64,000 bases of DNA from Pedobacter sp. KBS0701 (GTDB taxonomy: Bacteria; Bacteroidota; Bacteroidia; Sphingobacteriales; Sphingobacteriaceae). Below, one piece after another: positions 45,701 to 54,630 of this stretch. Both the position numbers and the translations under genes were made by a program. The stretch covers positions 4,774,001 to 4,838,000 of the forward strand of contig NZ_CP042171.1 in the NCBI RefSeq assembly GCF_005938645.2, read 5' to 3'. The notes below the pieces were generated by a model. It was given only the letters and a program-made list of their open reading frames with translations. It ran no database searches and was not told the DNA's origin. Numbering within the stretch: position 1 is the first letter of the stretch; every line of letters begins with the position of its first letter.

Positions 45701-48700
45701 ATGTTTATAAGATCTGAAATCGCTGTAGGCTGTTTTAAAAGCTGCTCTGCCATAGCCATCTCTTAACGATTTTACGGTAACGGATAGTGATTGCTCATTT
45801 AAACGCGTATCGCCACGATAGTTGCTATAGTCGCGCTCACGAAGAATACCAGGAGGTGTAACATACGGAATTGGTGAACGTTTTCCATTTTCTTCGATGT
45901 TTACTGTTGATACTTCAATAGTAGAATTATCAGGCGTAAGTGCGGGCAAAGATGGATCGACGATTACTTGTGCAGCCAGATTCGAAGCATTATATGGTCT
46001 CCATTCCCCGCGGATCAATTGTAACTTCGCGAAACGCATTACGGCAGTATCGGCAAAATTAGTCATAAACATCCTAAAGAAACGGATAGATTTAAAATCC
46101 TGGATACCGCCTACCCTATCCTGGTACTGGCTAATCGGAATCCTGAATTGATACCACGAAACAGCCTGTGTGTTTCCATTGGCCAGTTTTACCTGCGACG
46201 TTACTTTATCGGTAATAAAATTCTGTCCAACATTTAAATCTCCCGGGCGCATCGAAACTTTATACTGAAAATACTCATCACTTTGCGTCATGTTATTATC
46301 GCGGTTGATGTCTTCCCCATCAGGTAAAGAAGTCGAAGCGGAGTTTTCCAGTCCTAATTCTTCTTGCGACTGCTGCGAAGTTTTAGAGTTTCCTTCAGTT
46401 CCGTTATATTTTTCATAGCGTTTAAGAATACCTGCATTAATCTGATCTAATGCCGGCCCCCTGAAATAAGTATAATTATCTGATGATGGATCGGCATCAA
46501 GAGCAGTTGAAGCTGTTGCGTTTAGTTGCGATTTGATCTGAGTGATTGCTGCAGCAAATTTTACTTTTTCATCAGCATCTGATAATCCGTCCAAACCTAC
46601 ATCCTGTGCCCTGCGCGAATCGGCATTATTATCGAAAGCCTGTACAACGGGTTGTAATTTCGGCACGCGCCCCCAAACAGTTTCATCGTACTTGCCCGGA
46701 TCGTTTGTTGCCGGCAAACCATTTTCCAACGATTTTCTTCCATCTTTAAGAATATCTTCCGAAATATTCCCCAGGTTAAAATATATATCACCACCTGCCG
46801 AATTTGGTTTATAAATAAATGGGTCCATTACCCAAAATTCGATAAAGCCAACATTTAAAGCTTCAAAATCGTTTGTTTCGATCTTTCGCTGAAAACCTCC
46901 CCAATTATTTCTGGGTTGCAATAAACTTCCATCTGGTCTGAAATCAGTGGTACGGAAATTATAAGGTCCCCTAACGGTTGGGTAAAAGGCCACATCCAGA
47001 GTGGTAATATTTAAGGCCTGCCCGGTTGCCGTTTCCTTAAAAGGAAAAACTTCCTGCTCAATTACCTCTCTTACATAGTGATTGGAAAGTTCTGCGCGGT
47101 TGCCCCTGATATTGGCAGGAGTGGTAGAAGCCGCCGAATTATAAAAAGTTGGATCGATGTTATAAAATGCAATTCGTGCCCGGTGGTAACCATAGGATAA
47201 ATCGTTGGATTTATCAAATTCCGGGAAAAGCTGAGGAGTACCAGACAGCTGCCAGGCAATGGCACTCTTTAAATCGATTACCGATCTTGATGCTTCGAAA
47301 TCATCTAAATAACTTACCCCGTTTTTACTGCCTGCAAAATTCAACGCCCTTGGGTGACCTGGAATTAGTTGAGCAAATTCACCGTAAAAAGTTACACTTG
47401 ATGGCGCTTTAGTTGAAATAAAAGGAAGTTTATCAACCAGTTTTGTTAAAAACCGTGAGGGTGAACTATAGTTAATATCTGCTCCCCAAATGGTATTCGA
47501 GATGGGTTCCTCGCCGATGTTTACCTTTTGGGTTAAGGGTTTTTCGGTCAGGTTCATGATCGTACCCCCCAGGTTTAGTTTATTGTTTACACGGTAGTCT
47601 AAACGGGTTCCGAAAAGCGACCGCTGTTGCAGACCAAAGGTTTCACTGTTTTCTGTGGTAATTCTAATCGGTTGTCCAGATACCAAAAGTGCCTGATTAA
47701 TGATGCTTACACGTCCACCCTGATAATCGACCGTGAAATCTACGCCTTCTGTCAGCGGCATTGTTCCTGCAAAAACCTTTACCGATCCTTCCGGAACATT
47801 AATGGCATTTAAGCTGAATTCAGAAGAAATATCAGATTGGTAGTTTACTTTGATGGTATACCTGTTCTGGTTTTGAAACAGCTGCCTGGCGATGGTTTGT
47901 GTTGAATCGTAAAGCGCGGTAAAAGTATATTTATTGATCAATGCCTGTTCGCTCGGCAAAAACTTTGCAGCCAGATCTTTACCAAATGGCTCAATCACAG
48001 GAAAAATAATCCTCCCATTTGCCGGATCAATGGTGATATATCCCGAATTGGTATTGGTAACCAATGAGGTCTGCCCATTGCTGCCTACACCGAACATACT
48101 GGCTTGGTTGGCATTGCTTGCCGTAGAATAAGATCCAAAAGCATTGTTTGCAGATACAAAATCGAAAACCCCATCGGGCTTCCGCTCATTTTGCTGATTC
48201 AAACGATCGAATTCAGTTAGGGCAATCCACTGTTTATTAGCGGTATTCTGACCTTCGGTCATGACCGGATTGTCTACACCTGTTTCGTTATCGATACGGT
48301 AAATATCCAGTTTAAAATTCTGACTGCTAATCTGATATCCGCCGATAGCGTAAATATTTTTCATCATCAGGTCCCATGTTGGCAGCTGAATCTTCGTGGT
48401 TTCGTTCTTTAATAATTTGGCATAAAGCACTTTTGGATTAGCCGCATCAAAAGAAACATCGGTAGAAAACTCGCCCACCTGATATTCCACACCGTTATAG
48501 GTATAGCGGTAAGCAACTGCTAAAACCTCATCGGCATTTAGCGGATTGTTTAATGATAAATAACCGAGTTGTGGCTGAAAAGTAAATTCGCGATCTGTTA
48601 ACTTCCTCGCATAAACCAATTTAGCAAAATTATCGGTATTGCTACTGTTAGCTGGCGTTGTTTGGAAAAAAGAAAGGACGGCATTAGAATTTGTCTGCCT

Positions 48701-49906
48701 GATAGCACCACCCTGATAAGCATTTAATTGCGAGATCAAGTTGTTAGATTGCTGTGGGAAACCGGTGGCGGTAGTTCCTGCCGGCAGACCAGAAGTACCT
48801 CCGGTAATTAAATTATTGTTAAAAGGAACGTTTTCACCCAAATCCATCAAACCCAATACATCCCTGGAGTCGGTGGTATTTCCTGCTTTATTAGTAATCC
48901 AAACTTCAATTTTGGTAATCTGGATCGGAGAGGTAATGATAGGTGCGTTAGCCAGGTTTTTGTTATAGTTATTTCTAAAATATTGCGACAGGAAATAGTG
49001 TTTATTGGCTTCGTAGTTATCGATATTTACCGTGGTGGTATTTTGCTGTGCCCCATTGGTAATTTTAATCTCTCTAGATTGTGATTTTTGTTGGGTATAA
49101 ACACTTGTTACGTTTAAACGCCCGAATTTTAGTTGCGTTTTAATACCAAAAAGGGCCTGTGTTCCGGTAATTAAAGAAGTATTTAATGGCAGACTTACGT
49201 TACCGGCTTCTATTTTTTGAATAATATCATCTACGCCGCCTGTATAATCCAGTTTGATTTGATTTTCAAAATCAAACTGTGCTTCTGTGTTGTAATTACT
49301 TTTAATTTTTAATTTGGTACCAATATTTCCAACCAGGTCCATCTGAATCCTCTGGTTAAAATCGAAATTGGTTTGTACCCTTTGTCTTTCATTAAAAAGA
49401 GGGTTTTCATTTTTATTCACCCTTCCCAAAAAAGTAAGCTCGGCCTCACCGCGTGGCTGAATATCAATCGTTGTGCCTCCAAACAGTTTTTCAAAAGCTC
49501 TGCTGTTTACCTGGATCTGCGGAATAATGCCGGTGCTTCTATAGTCGCTCACCTCAGCATTAGAAATGCTTCGCCAGTTACTCCTTTTTATTTCACTGTT
49601 TACCAGCCGTTGGTACTCATCAATGGTAAGGTATTGGGTATTAAGAACGAAGTTTTCGCCGATGAGTTCTTTAACAATATAACGCCTGTTTTTTGCATCG
49701 TATTCTACAACACGCTTTAAATTACTGGGAGATGGATAAAATGGATGAATTGCCGGACTAAGGCCTAACCGTTCTTTTTCCCGTAAGCTAAAATTGTTTT
49801 TCGGGATAATAGTATCCGTTTTGCTTGGAACAACTTGAGCATAAGCAGTTTGAGAAGCAATTAAAAAAAGAGGAATGAGAAACAGAAATGTAGATATTCT
49901 CTTCAA
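42707..49906 (-). CDS. sprA: SprA, outer-membrane translocon of the type IX secretion system
   Basis: A 2399-residue giant outer-membrane barrel, the T9SS channel (SprA/Sov). Signal peptide MKRISTFLFLIPLFLIASQT with cleavage after AYAQ. Typical early segments are LREKERLGLSPAIHPFYPS and QPRGEAELTFLGRVNKNENP, with FDFNQRIQMDLVGNIGTKL next. The barrel ends SFSNFGFSLRFTLN. The start codon is TTG at 49906; no ATG fits the signal peptide. It lies 11 bases after ruvA in the maeB-ruvA-sprA unit. No PorV or plug-protein gene is visible here. T9SS exports proteins with C-terminal sorting domains and supports gliding in many relatives. Confidence 0.93.
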   Translation of the reverse strand: MKRISTFLFLIPLFLIASQTAYAQVVPSKTDTIIPKNNFSLREKERLGLSPAIHPFYPSPSNLKRVVEYDAKNRRYIVKELIGENFVLNTQYLTIDEYQRLVNSEIKRSNWRSISNAEVSDYRSTGIIPQIQVNSRAFEKLFGGTTIDIQPRGEAELTFLGRVNKNENPLFNERQRVQTNFDFNQRIQMDLVGNIGTKLKIKSNYNTEAQFDFENQIKLDYTGGVDDIIQKIEAGNVSLPLNTSLITGTQALFGIKTQLKFGRLNVTSVYTQQKSQSREIKITNGAQQNTTTVNIDNYEANKHYFLSQYFRNNYNKNLANAPIITSPIQITKIEVWITNKAGNTTDSRDVLGLMDLGENVPFNNNLITGGTSGLPAGTTATGFPQQSNNLISQLNAYQGGAIRQTNSNAVLSFFQTTPANSSNTDNFAKLVYARKLTDREFTFQPQLGYLSLNNPLNADEVLAVAYRYTYNGVEYQVGEFSTDVSFDAANPKVLYAKLLKNETTKIQLPTWDLMMKNIYAIGGYQISSQNFKLDIYRIDNETGVDNPVMTEGQNTANKQWIALTEFDRLNQQNERKPDGVFDFVSANNAFGSYSTASNANQASMFGVGSNGQTSLVTNTNSGYITIDPANGRIIFPVIEPFGKDLAAKFLPSEQALINKYTFTALYDSTQTIARQLFQNQNRYTIKVNYQSDISSEFSLNAINVPEGSVKVFAGTMPLTEGVDFTVDYQGGRVSIINQALLVSGQPIRITTENSETFGLQQRSLFGTRLDYRVNNKLNLGGTIMNLTEKPLTQKVNIGEEPISNTIWGADINYSSPSRFLTKLVDKLPFISTKAPSSVTFYGEFAQLIPGHPRALNFAGSKNGVSYLDDFEASRSVIDLKSAIAWQLSGTPQLFPEFDKSNDLSYGYHRARIAFYNIDPTFYNSAASTTPANIRGNRAELSNHYVREVIEQEVFPFKETATGQALNITTLDVAFYPTVRGPYNFRTTDFRPDGSLLQPRNNWGGFQRKIETNDFEALNVGFIEFWVMDPFIYKPNSAGGDIYFNLGNISEDILKDGRKSLENGLPATNDPGKYDETVWGRVPKLQPVVQAFDNNADSRRAQDVGLDGLSDADEKVKFAAAITQIKSQLNATASTALDADPSSDNYTYFRGPALDQINAGILKRYEKYNGTEGNSKTSQQSQEELGLENSASTSLPDGEDINRDNNMTQSDEYFQYKVSMRPGDLNVGQNFITDKVTSQVKLANGNTQAVSWYQFRIPISQYQDRVGGIQDFKSIRFFRMFMTNFADTAVMRFAKLQLIRGEWRPYNASNLAAQVIVDPSLPALTPDNSTIEVSTVNIEENGKRSPIPYVTPPGILRERDYSNYRGDTRLNEQSLSVTVKSLRDGYGRAAFKTAYSDFRSYKHLEMFIHAEAVNNQILNDNDVAAFLRIGTDNQDNYYEYVIPLKVTNPGTSDPDAIWPEANRMDIDLMLFQNAKLARNVAKQANGQPWPTNVPFTYTDGTKTIIVKGQPDMSKVRVYMVGVKNPLRATNDERNDDGLDKNALVWFNELRLTEFDERGGWAATGRLNLKLADFADVNISGSKSTIGFGSIDSKVSERNRADNVLLDVSSAMELGKFLPQKSGMKIPMFVSYSKQVSTPQYNPRTPDIELKNALEQSTKEQKDSILNFAQDYTVRRGINFTNVRKERTNNSKPARLWDIENFAASYAYTQYNHRDFINQSSIQNTYRASLQYSYAKEAKTIAPFEKIIKSNMLALLKDFNFSIFPSAINFRIDVDRLYSENTLRNNDPNNTIGLYQSGYGTTFNKNFTMSRIYGIAWNLTRSLQLDFNATNYSIIDEPDGRIDGMKRDTVWQNLKRLGRTTDYNHNLNVTYNLPIDKIPGLNWVTVKTRYGTNFNWQTEPLSTLLDPNINLGNTVQNSRTVQVNPTLNLITLYNKFGFIRNAGNDQDGGKAKNFFINILTSLKNVNASFVQTKGIFLPGYLPTTKYFGIDNATGAPGLGFAFGSQRDIREMALNNGWLTTDTLQNQLYVNTLREDFQFTGLLEPFKDLRITLKANKAQTRNFSTNFRYVASVSSFENLSAITTGDYSVSYIALGTAFKESNSTIISGLFNQFMANRIIISRRLGAENPNSGGINAGYADGYGKESQDVIISAFMAAYTGKDAGKTKMNAFPKIPLPNWSLTYSGLTRIPFIADKFSSVDIRHGYRSAYNINGFNSLLRYQETNGAVSSRDVNNNFLPEYQFAQVTISEYFSPLVGVDTRFKNNLTASFELNRSRLLGLSLSNSQLAQLSENNMVLGLGYRTNKFRFPFGWFKSLKMDNNMDFKLDVAIRDNKTVIYRADVTEAEVSSGAKNITLRPSVDYVLNQKFNIKLFYDSNITKPYTSQTFNTSFSNFGFSLRFTLN

Positions 49907-49917
49907 AGGCGTTAAAT

Positions 49918-50502
49918 CTATAAAGTTTTCAAAGCTTGTTTAATTAACTGCTCTACCGATAGGCTTCCCTCTGTCACTTTTAATATCTGGTCTATAGTTT
50001 TTTCGGCGGTTTGTTTGGCGAATCCGAGCATTACCAATGCTGATAACGCTTCATCTTTAACAGTATTGTGCTGAGGCATAGAAATTAATGAGTCAGCACC
50101 TTCTTTTTTTAACTTATCCTGCAGTTCTAAAACCAGGCGTTGTGCGGTTTTTGCACCCAAGCCCTTAATCCGCTGTATGAGTGGCAAATCTGCCTTCACA
50201 ATTGCAGTCTGAATCTCAACGGGGGTGATGGAGGATAAAATCATCCTGCCCGTATTCGGTCCGATACCCGATACCGAAATTAAATGTAAAAATAAACGGC
50301 GTTCGCCTTCATCAGCGAAGCCGTATAACGTATGTGCATCTTCTTTTACATGCAACCAGGTATACAATTTACACCTTTCTGCATCGCCCAAAGCGCTGTA
50401 TGTATTTAATGAAATGTTTATATGATAGCCTATACCTCCGGCTTCAACCACAACATAGGCTGGGTTTTTAAATGTCAATCTACCATCAATATAGGCGTAC
50501 AT
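49918..50502 (-). CDS. ruvA: Holliday junction DNA helicase subunit RuvA
   Basis: A 194-residue RuvA that binds Holliday junctions and loads RuvB. MYAYIDGRLTFKNPAYVVVE begins the OB fold, LISVSGIGPNTGRMILSSI and IQRIKGLGAKTAQRLVLEL form the two HhH motifs, and the C-terminal helical domain follows. It begins 6 bases after maeB and is followed by sprA. Confidence 0.95.
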   Translation of the reverse strand: MYAYIDGRLTFKNPAYVVVEAGGIGYHINISLNTYSALGDAERCKLYTWLHVKEDAHTLYGFADEGERRLFLHLISVSGIGPNTGRMILSSITPVEIQTAIVKADLPLIQRIKGLGAKTAQRLVLELQDKLKKEGADSLISMPQHNTVKDEALSALVMLGFAKQTAEKTIDQILKVTEGSLSVEQLIKQALKTL

Positions 50503-50508
50503 GTAATA

Positions 50509-52830
50509 TTACTTTTTAGTTGTTTTCCCAAATATACCTTTTCGTTTCGATGTTGCAATTTCTTCTTTTGCCTGCACATCTACAACAGCTATGGTAACCA
50601 TATTAACGATTTCACGTACAGAACTACCTAATTGAACAATATGAACAGGTTTATTCAGTCCTAATAAGATTGGACCAACTGCTTCGGCACCGCCAAGCTC
50701 TTGTAACAATTTGTATGCAATGTTTCCCGACTCCAGATTTGGGAACACCAAAGTGTTGGCCGGGGCATCTGCCAAAGTGCTAAATGGAAAATTATCCTGC
50801 AACAGTTCGTTGTTGATGGCAAAGTTTCCCTGCATTTCTCCATCCACCACAATTTCAGGATGATTTTGATGAAGAAGCCTTACTGTTTCCCTTACTTTGT
50901 TTGGGGTTATCCCATCGTTAGATCCAAAATTTGAATAAGATAACAAGGCAATGCGCGGTTTGATGTTAAACTGTTTAACAGATTTATCAATCAACAGCGT
51001 GATATCTACCAACTCTTCAGCAGTTGGGTCTACGTTTACAGTGGTATCGCCAAAGAAAACAGGACCTTTTTTGGTCATCATCATGTACATACCTGCAACC
51101 CGCTTAACGCCTGGTTCTACACCGATTACCTGCAGGGCAGGTTTAATAGTAGCGCCATAATTTTTGGTCAAACCTGAAATCATGGCATCGGCCTCGCCAA
51201 ATTCAACCATAGAAGCACCGTAATAGTTACGGTCTCTCAATAATTTTGTCGCATCGCGCATCGAAGAAACGCCCTTGCGTTGGCGTTTTTTAAAAAGTGC
51301 TTCTGCATATTGTTGGGTTTTTTCAGGATTTTGCATCTGATCGATGATCTCTACTCCCACAAGCTCCAGCGCATGCTCATCAATAATGGCTTGTATCTTT
51401 TCTTTATTCCCTAAAAGAATGGGAATGGCGATATTCTCATCTTTTACAATCTGAGCAGCTTTTAAAATTTTATAATTATCAGCCTCTGCGAATACCACGC
51501 GTTTAGGGTCCATCTTCGCTTTGGTAGTTACCGCCCTCATGATGGCATCATCCAAACCTAAACGTTTCCTTAATTCTTCATTGTAGGCATCCCAATCGGT
51601 AATAATTTTTCTGGCCACGCCACTTTCAATTGCAGCTTTAGCAACGGCAGTTGATACTTCGGTAATTAACCTGAAATCAACAGGTTTTGGGATGATATAG
51701 TCACGTCCGAATTTTAAATTACGCGCATTGTAGGCCAGGTTAACGGCTTCGGGAACTGATTTTTTGGCAAGTTCGGCAATTGCCCTAACCGCAGCGATTT
51801 TCATGGCTTCATTGATACTGGTTGCCCGAACATCAAGCGCTCCACGGAAAATATAAGGAAAACCCAGTACATTATTCACCTGGTTCGGATAATCAGAACG
51901 GCCTGTAGCCATGATCAGATCTTTACGGGTTTTGATTGCCAGTTCATAGGCAATTTCAGGATTTGGATTCGCCATCGCGAAAACAATTGGGTTTTTAGCC
52001 ATCCCCACCAACATATCCGGAGAAATGACGTTTGCTGCTGAAAGTCCGATAAAAACATCGGCCCCTTTCATTGCCTCTCCAATATTAGAAATACCTTTTC
52101 TGGTGGTTGCAAAGCTCATGCGGATATCATCCAGATCAGTCCGGTGGATATCAATTAATCCATTGATATCGAACATCACCAAATTTTCTTTTTTAACCCC
52201 TAAACTCAGGTACATTTTAGAGCAGGAAACCGCAGCAGCGCCTGCGCCACTCACCACAACCTGGATTTTATCTATTTTCTTTTTTTGAATTTCGCAGGCA
52301 TTTAATAATGCTGCACCAGAAATGATGGCTGTTCCATGCTGATCATCGTGCATTACAGGAATATTCATTTCCTGTTTTAAACGGCGCTCAATCTCGAAAC
52401 ACTCCGGTGCCTTAATATCTTCCAGATTGATTCCTCCGAAAGTTGGCTCCAAAGCTTTAACGATTTTTACAAAATCATCTACATTTTCAGTATCCAGCTC
52501 CAAATCAAATACATCGATGTCGGAGAATATTTTAAACAGAAGGCCTTTGCCTTCCATTACCGGTTTACCTGCTTCAGGACCGATGTTGCCCAGCCCCAAA
52601 ACGGCTGTTCCATTACTGATTACAGCAACTAAATTACCTTTTGCGGTATATTTATAAACATCATCTTTGTTGTTTGCTATTTTTAAACAAGGCTCAGCAA
52701 CTCCCGGAGAGTATGCCAGGGTTAAATCCCTCTGCGATGTTGTGGGTTTTGTGGGTACTACTTGTATCTTTCCCGGACGGCCTTGCGAGTGGTAATCCAA
52801 CGCATCTTGCTTTCTATTCGTATTACTCAT
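50509..52830 (-). CDS. maeB: NADP-dependent malic enzyme with phosphotransacetylase-like domain
   Basis: A 773-residue fusion. Residues 1-about 430 are malic enzyme, decarboxylating malate to pyruvate. Signatures are LTLAYSPGVAEPCLKIA near 33-49, GTAVLGLGNIGPEAGKPVME near 77-96 and the nucleotide site VVSGAGAAAVSC near 191-202. Residues about 440-770 are a PTA_PTB-like domain (KRVVFAEADNYKIL to the end), usually regulatory in MaeB. A promoter -7 box (TACCTTTG) precedes the ATG at 52830. First gene of the maeB-ruvA-sprA unit. Confidence 0.92.
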   Translation of the reverse strand: MSNTNRKQDALDYHSQGRPGKIQVVPTKPTTSQRDLTLAYSPGVAEPCLKIANNKDDVYKYTAKGNLVAVISNGTAVLGLGNIGPEAGKPVMEGKGLLFKIFSDIDVFDLELDTENVDDFVKIVKALEPTFGGINLEDIKAPECFEIERRLKQEMNIPVMHDDQHGTAIISGAALLNACEIQKKKIDKIQVVVSGAGAAAVSCSKMYLSLGVKKENLVMFDINGLIDIHRTDLDDIRMSFATTRKGISNIGEAMKGADVFIGLSAANVISPDMLVGMAKNPIVFAMANPNPEIAYELAIKTRKDLIMATGRSDYPNQVNNVLGFPYIFRGALDVRATSINEAMKIAAVRAIAELAKKSVPEAVNLAYNARNLKFGRDYIIPKPVDFRLITEVSTAVAKAAIESGVARKIITDWDAYNEELRKRLGLDDAIMRAVTTKAKMDPKRVVFAEADNYKILKAAQIVKDENIAIPILLGNKEKIQAIIDEHALELVGVEIIDQMQNPEKTQQYAEALFKKRQRKGVSSMRDATKLLRDRNYYGASMVEFGEADAMISGLTKNYGATIKPALQVIGVEPGVKRVAGMYMMMTKKGPVFFGDTTVNVDPTAEELVDITLLIDKSVKQFNIKPRIALLSYSNFGSNDGITPNKVRETVRLLHQNHPEIVVDGEMQGNFAINNELLQDNFPFSTLADAPANTLVFPNLESGNIAYKLLQELGGAEAVGPILLGLNKPVHIVQLGSSVREIVNMVTIAVVDVQAKEEIATSKRKGIFGKTTKK

Positions 52831-52853
52831 TAAGTAACTTATTAGTGACGTCG

Positions 52854-52861
52854 CAAAGGTA
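52854..52861 (-). promoter_or_regulatory. -7 box of the maeB-ruvA-sprA unit
   Basis: TACCTTTG on the minus strand, 24 bases before the maeB ATG. No TTTG box at the usual distance. Confidence 0.45.
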
Positions 52862-53020
52862 CAATTCTTTTTATGAGGCTTAAAATAAAAAGCCGTTCAA
52901 AAAAGTTAAATAAGACGCAACGTTAAGCTACTGGTAATGTCAAATAGAGTAAACAGTTGTTATGATAAGATTTCAGAAAAGCCTGATCGATAAGTAAATA
53001 TTATAATCAAGTTTAAAGTA

Positions 53021-54424
53021 CTATCCCTTGCTAATTTTCAAGATCATCCCAACCTGCAAACCTGCTTTTGATAAACGGTTATCTCTTCTGATGCTTTGAA
53101 CAGTTGCACCGTCAAATTTCTCCGCAATTTCCGATAAGGTATCGCCCGTTTTTACTTTGTAACTTAAAAATGATGATGGTGCTTTTAATGGTGTACGGTT
53201 TTTGGCATAGATCTTTAGTCTTTGTCCTGGCACTAAGGTTTTGCTTTTTAAACCATTCCAAACTCTTAAATCCTGTACCTCTACACCATATTTGTCGGCA
53301 ACAGTTGTTAAACTCTGTCCTGAAGTAACTTTATAATACACCACAGCCGATGTAGCTATACTTTTAGTTTTTTTCTTTCTTAAATCTCTTACATCATCAG
53401 TACTCGCGGCCACCACTTTCATGCTTACATCCACTTCCTGGTTGTTTAGTACGTCGTAAATACCGGCATAATCAACATCCCTCAATTTGGGCATTACAAT
53501 CCGCTTCGGCTCATCATCTGTCCCATTTACAATCTTTTTCTTATACGATGGGTTTAAGGCCATAATCGCTGCTTCATCAACATTTAACACTTTTGCAAGC
53601 GTGGACAACGAAACAAAACGAGTGGTTTGAACGGTATCGGTTTTCAGGAACATGCTCGATGCCTGCGCCATAATCTGATGCTTGTGCGAATAGTTCATCA
53701 CATATACCGCGGCAATAAATGCGGGCACGTAATTTCTGGTTTCCTTAGGCAAAAACTGTCTGATTACCCAAAAATCCCTCGATCCCGCTTTATCGATAGC
53801 CCGGTTCACATTTCCCTTTCCGCAATTATATGCGGCAATGGCCAACAGCCAATCACCAAGCTCTTCAAAAGCATCTCTAAAATATGCTGCCGCAGCATAA
53901 CTGGCCTGGATCGGATCTTTGCGTTCATCTACAAAATTGTCCATCTTTAGCCCATAGGCCTTACCAGTGCCAAACATAAACTGCCAGATACCCGTTGCCC
54001 CTACTCTCGAAATAGCATGCGGATTCATCTGCGATTCGACGATAGTTAAATATTTTATTTCCTGCGGAATGTTATAATCCTTTAAGGCCTTATCAAAAAT
54101 CGGGAAGTAATAGCTTGATAAGCCGATCATTTTACCGAACATATCTTTACGTTTGGCATAAATATCGATGTACTGCTGAACGTATTCGTTGTATGGAAGG
54201 GGTACTGTTTTAGCGATAGAATCTAGCCTGAGCTTATAGATAAAGTTCTGCCCCATAGTTAATGGGTTTTCAGAAACAACCGGTACCGCTACAGTATCGG
54301 TATTGATAAAGATGTTGTTATGAATCTTCGGAAGGCTATCCAGTTTGAGTGTTTGTTGCGCGGAAGAGGAAGAAACGTATCCTAAACAAGTACAAATTGA
54401 AGCAAAAAGTAATTTTTTAATCAT
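53021..54424 (-). CDS. Lytic transglycosylase with two LysM domains (MltD-like)
   Basis: A 467-residue exported enzyme cleaving peptidoglycan. Signal peptide (MIKKLLFASICTCLGYVSSS). The SLT/GEWL-type catalytic region carries ESQMNPHAISRVGATGIWQF (catalytic Glu in the LTIVES segment near residue 126) and AAYNCGKGNVNRAI. Two LysM cell-wall-binding motifs end the protein: YYKVTSGQSLTTVADKYGV and SYKVKTGDTLSEIAEKF. Monocistronic, with 200-base gaps on both sides. Confidence 0.9.
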   Translation of the reverse strand: MIKKLLFASICTCLGYVSSSSAQQTLKLDSLPKIHNNIFINTDTVAVPVVSENPLTMGQNFIYKLRLDSIAKTVPLPYNEYVQQYIDIYAKRKDMFGKMIGLSSYYFPIFDKALKDYNIPQEIKYLTIVESQMNPHAISRVGATGIWQFMFGTGKAYGLKMDNFVDERKDPIQASYAAAAYFRDAFEELGDWLLAIAAYNCGKGNVNRAIDKAGSRDFWVIRQFLPKETRNYVPAFIAAVYVMNYSHKHQIMAQASSMFLKTDTVQTTRFVSLSTLAKVLNVDEAAIMALNPSYKKKIVNGTDDEPKRIVMPKLRDVDYAGIYDVLNNQEVDVSMKVVAASTDDVRDLRKKKTKSIATSAVVYYKVTSGQSLTTVADKYGVEVQDLRVWNGLKSKTLVPGQRLKIYAKNRTPLKAPSSFLSYKVKTGDTLSEIAEKFDGATVQSIRRDNRLSKAGLQVGMILKISKG

Positions 54425-54589
54425 GGGCTATTGGTTCAAATTTTCATTAACCGTAGTTTGTGTTTTCACAAACCTTTAACCAGATTTCTTTTTCTCTCAC
54501 AATAAGGAAAAGTTAAGAATCTGCGAACCTTCCAGACGACGCCTGGAAAACAGTTAATAAATGCCATTGCCATACTTAACTATAATGCT

Positions 54590-54627
54590 TTTTGCATTAA
54601 AATTGCTTCGTAATTGCAATGACGATA
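54590..54627. repeat. Interspersed GCAATGACGAT-ending element
   Basis: ATTGCTTCGTAATTGCAATG then ACGATAAAACTATG. It is like the element ending GCGCAATGACGAT at about 17953-17990. Directly downstream of the gatA stop. Confidence 0.4.
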
Positions 54628-54630
54628 AAA

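Noticed and set aside
45078..48968. Plus-strand frames across sprA
   Set aside because: All lie antisense to the continuous 2399-codon sprA frame and have no recognisable family.
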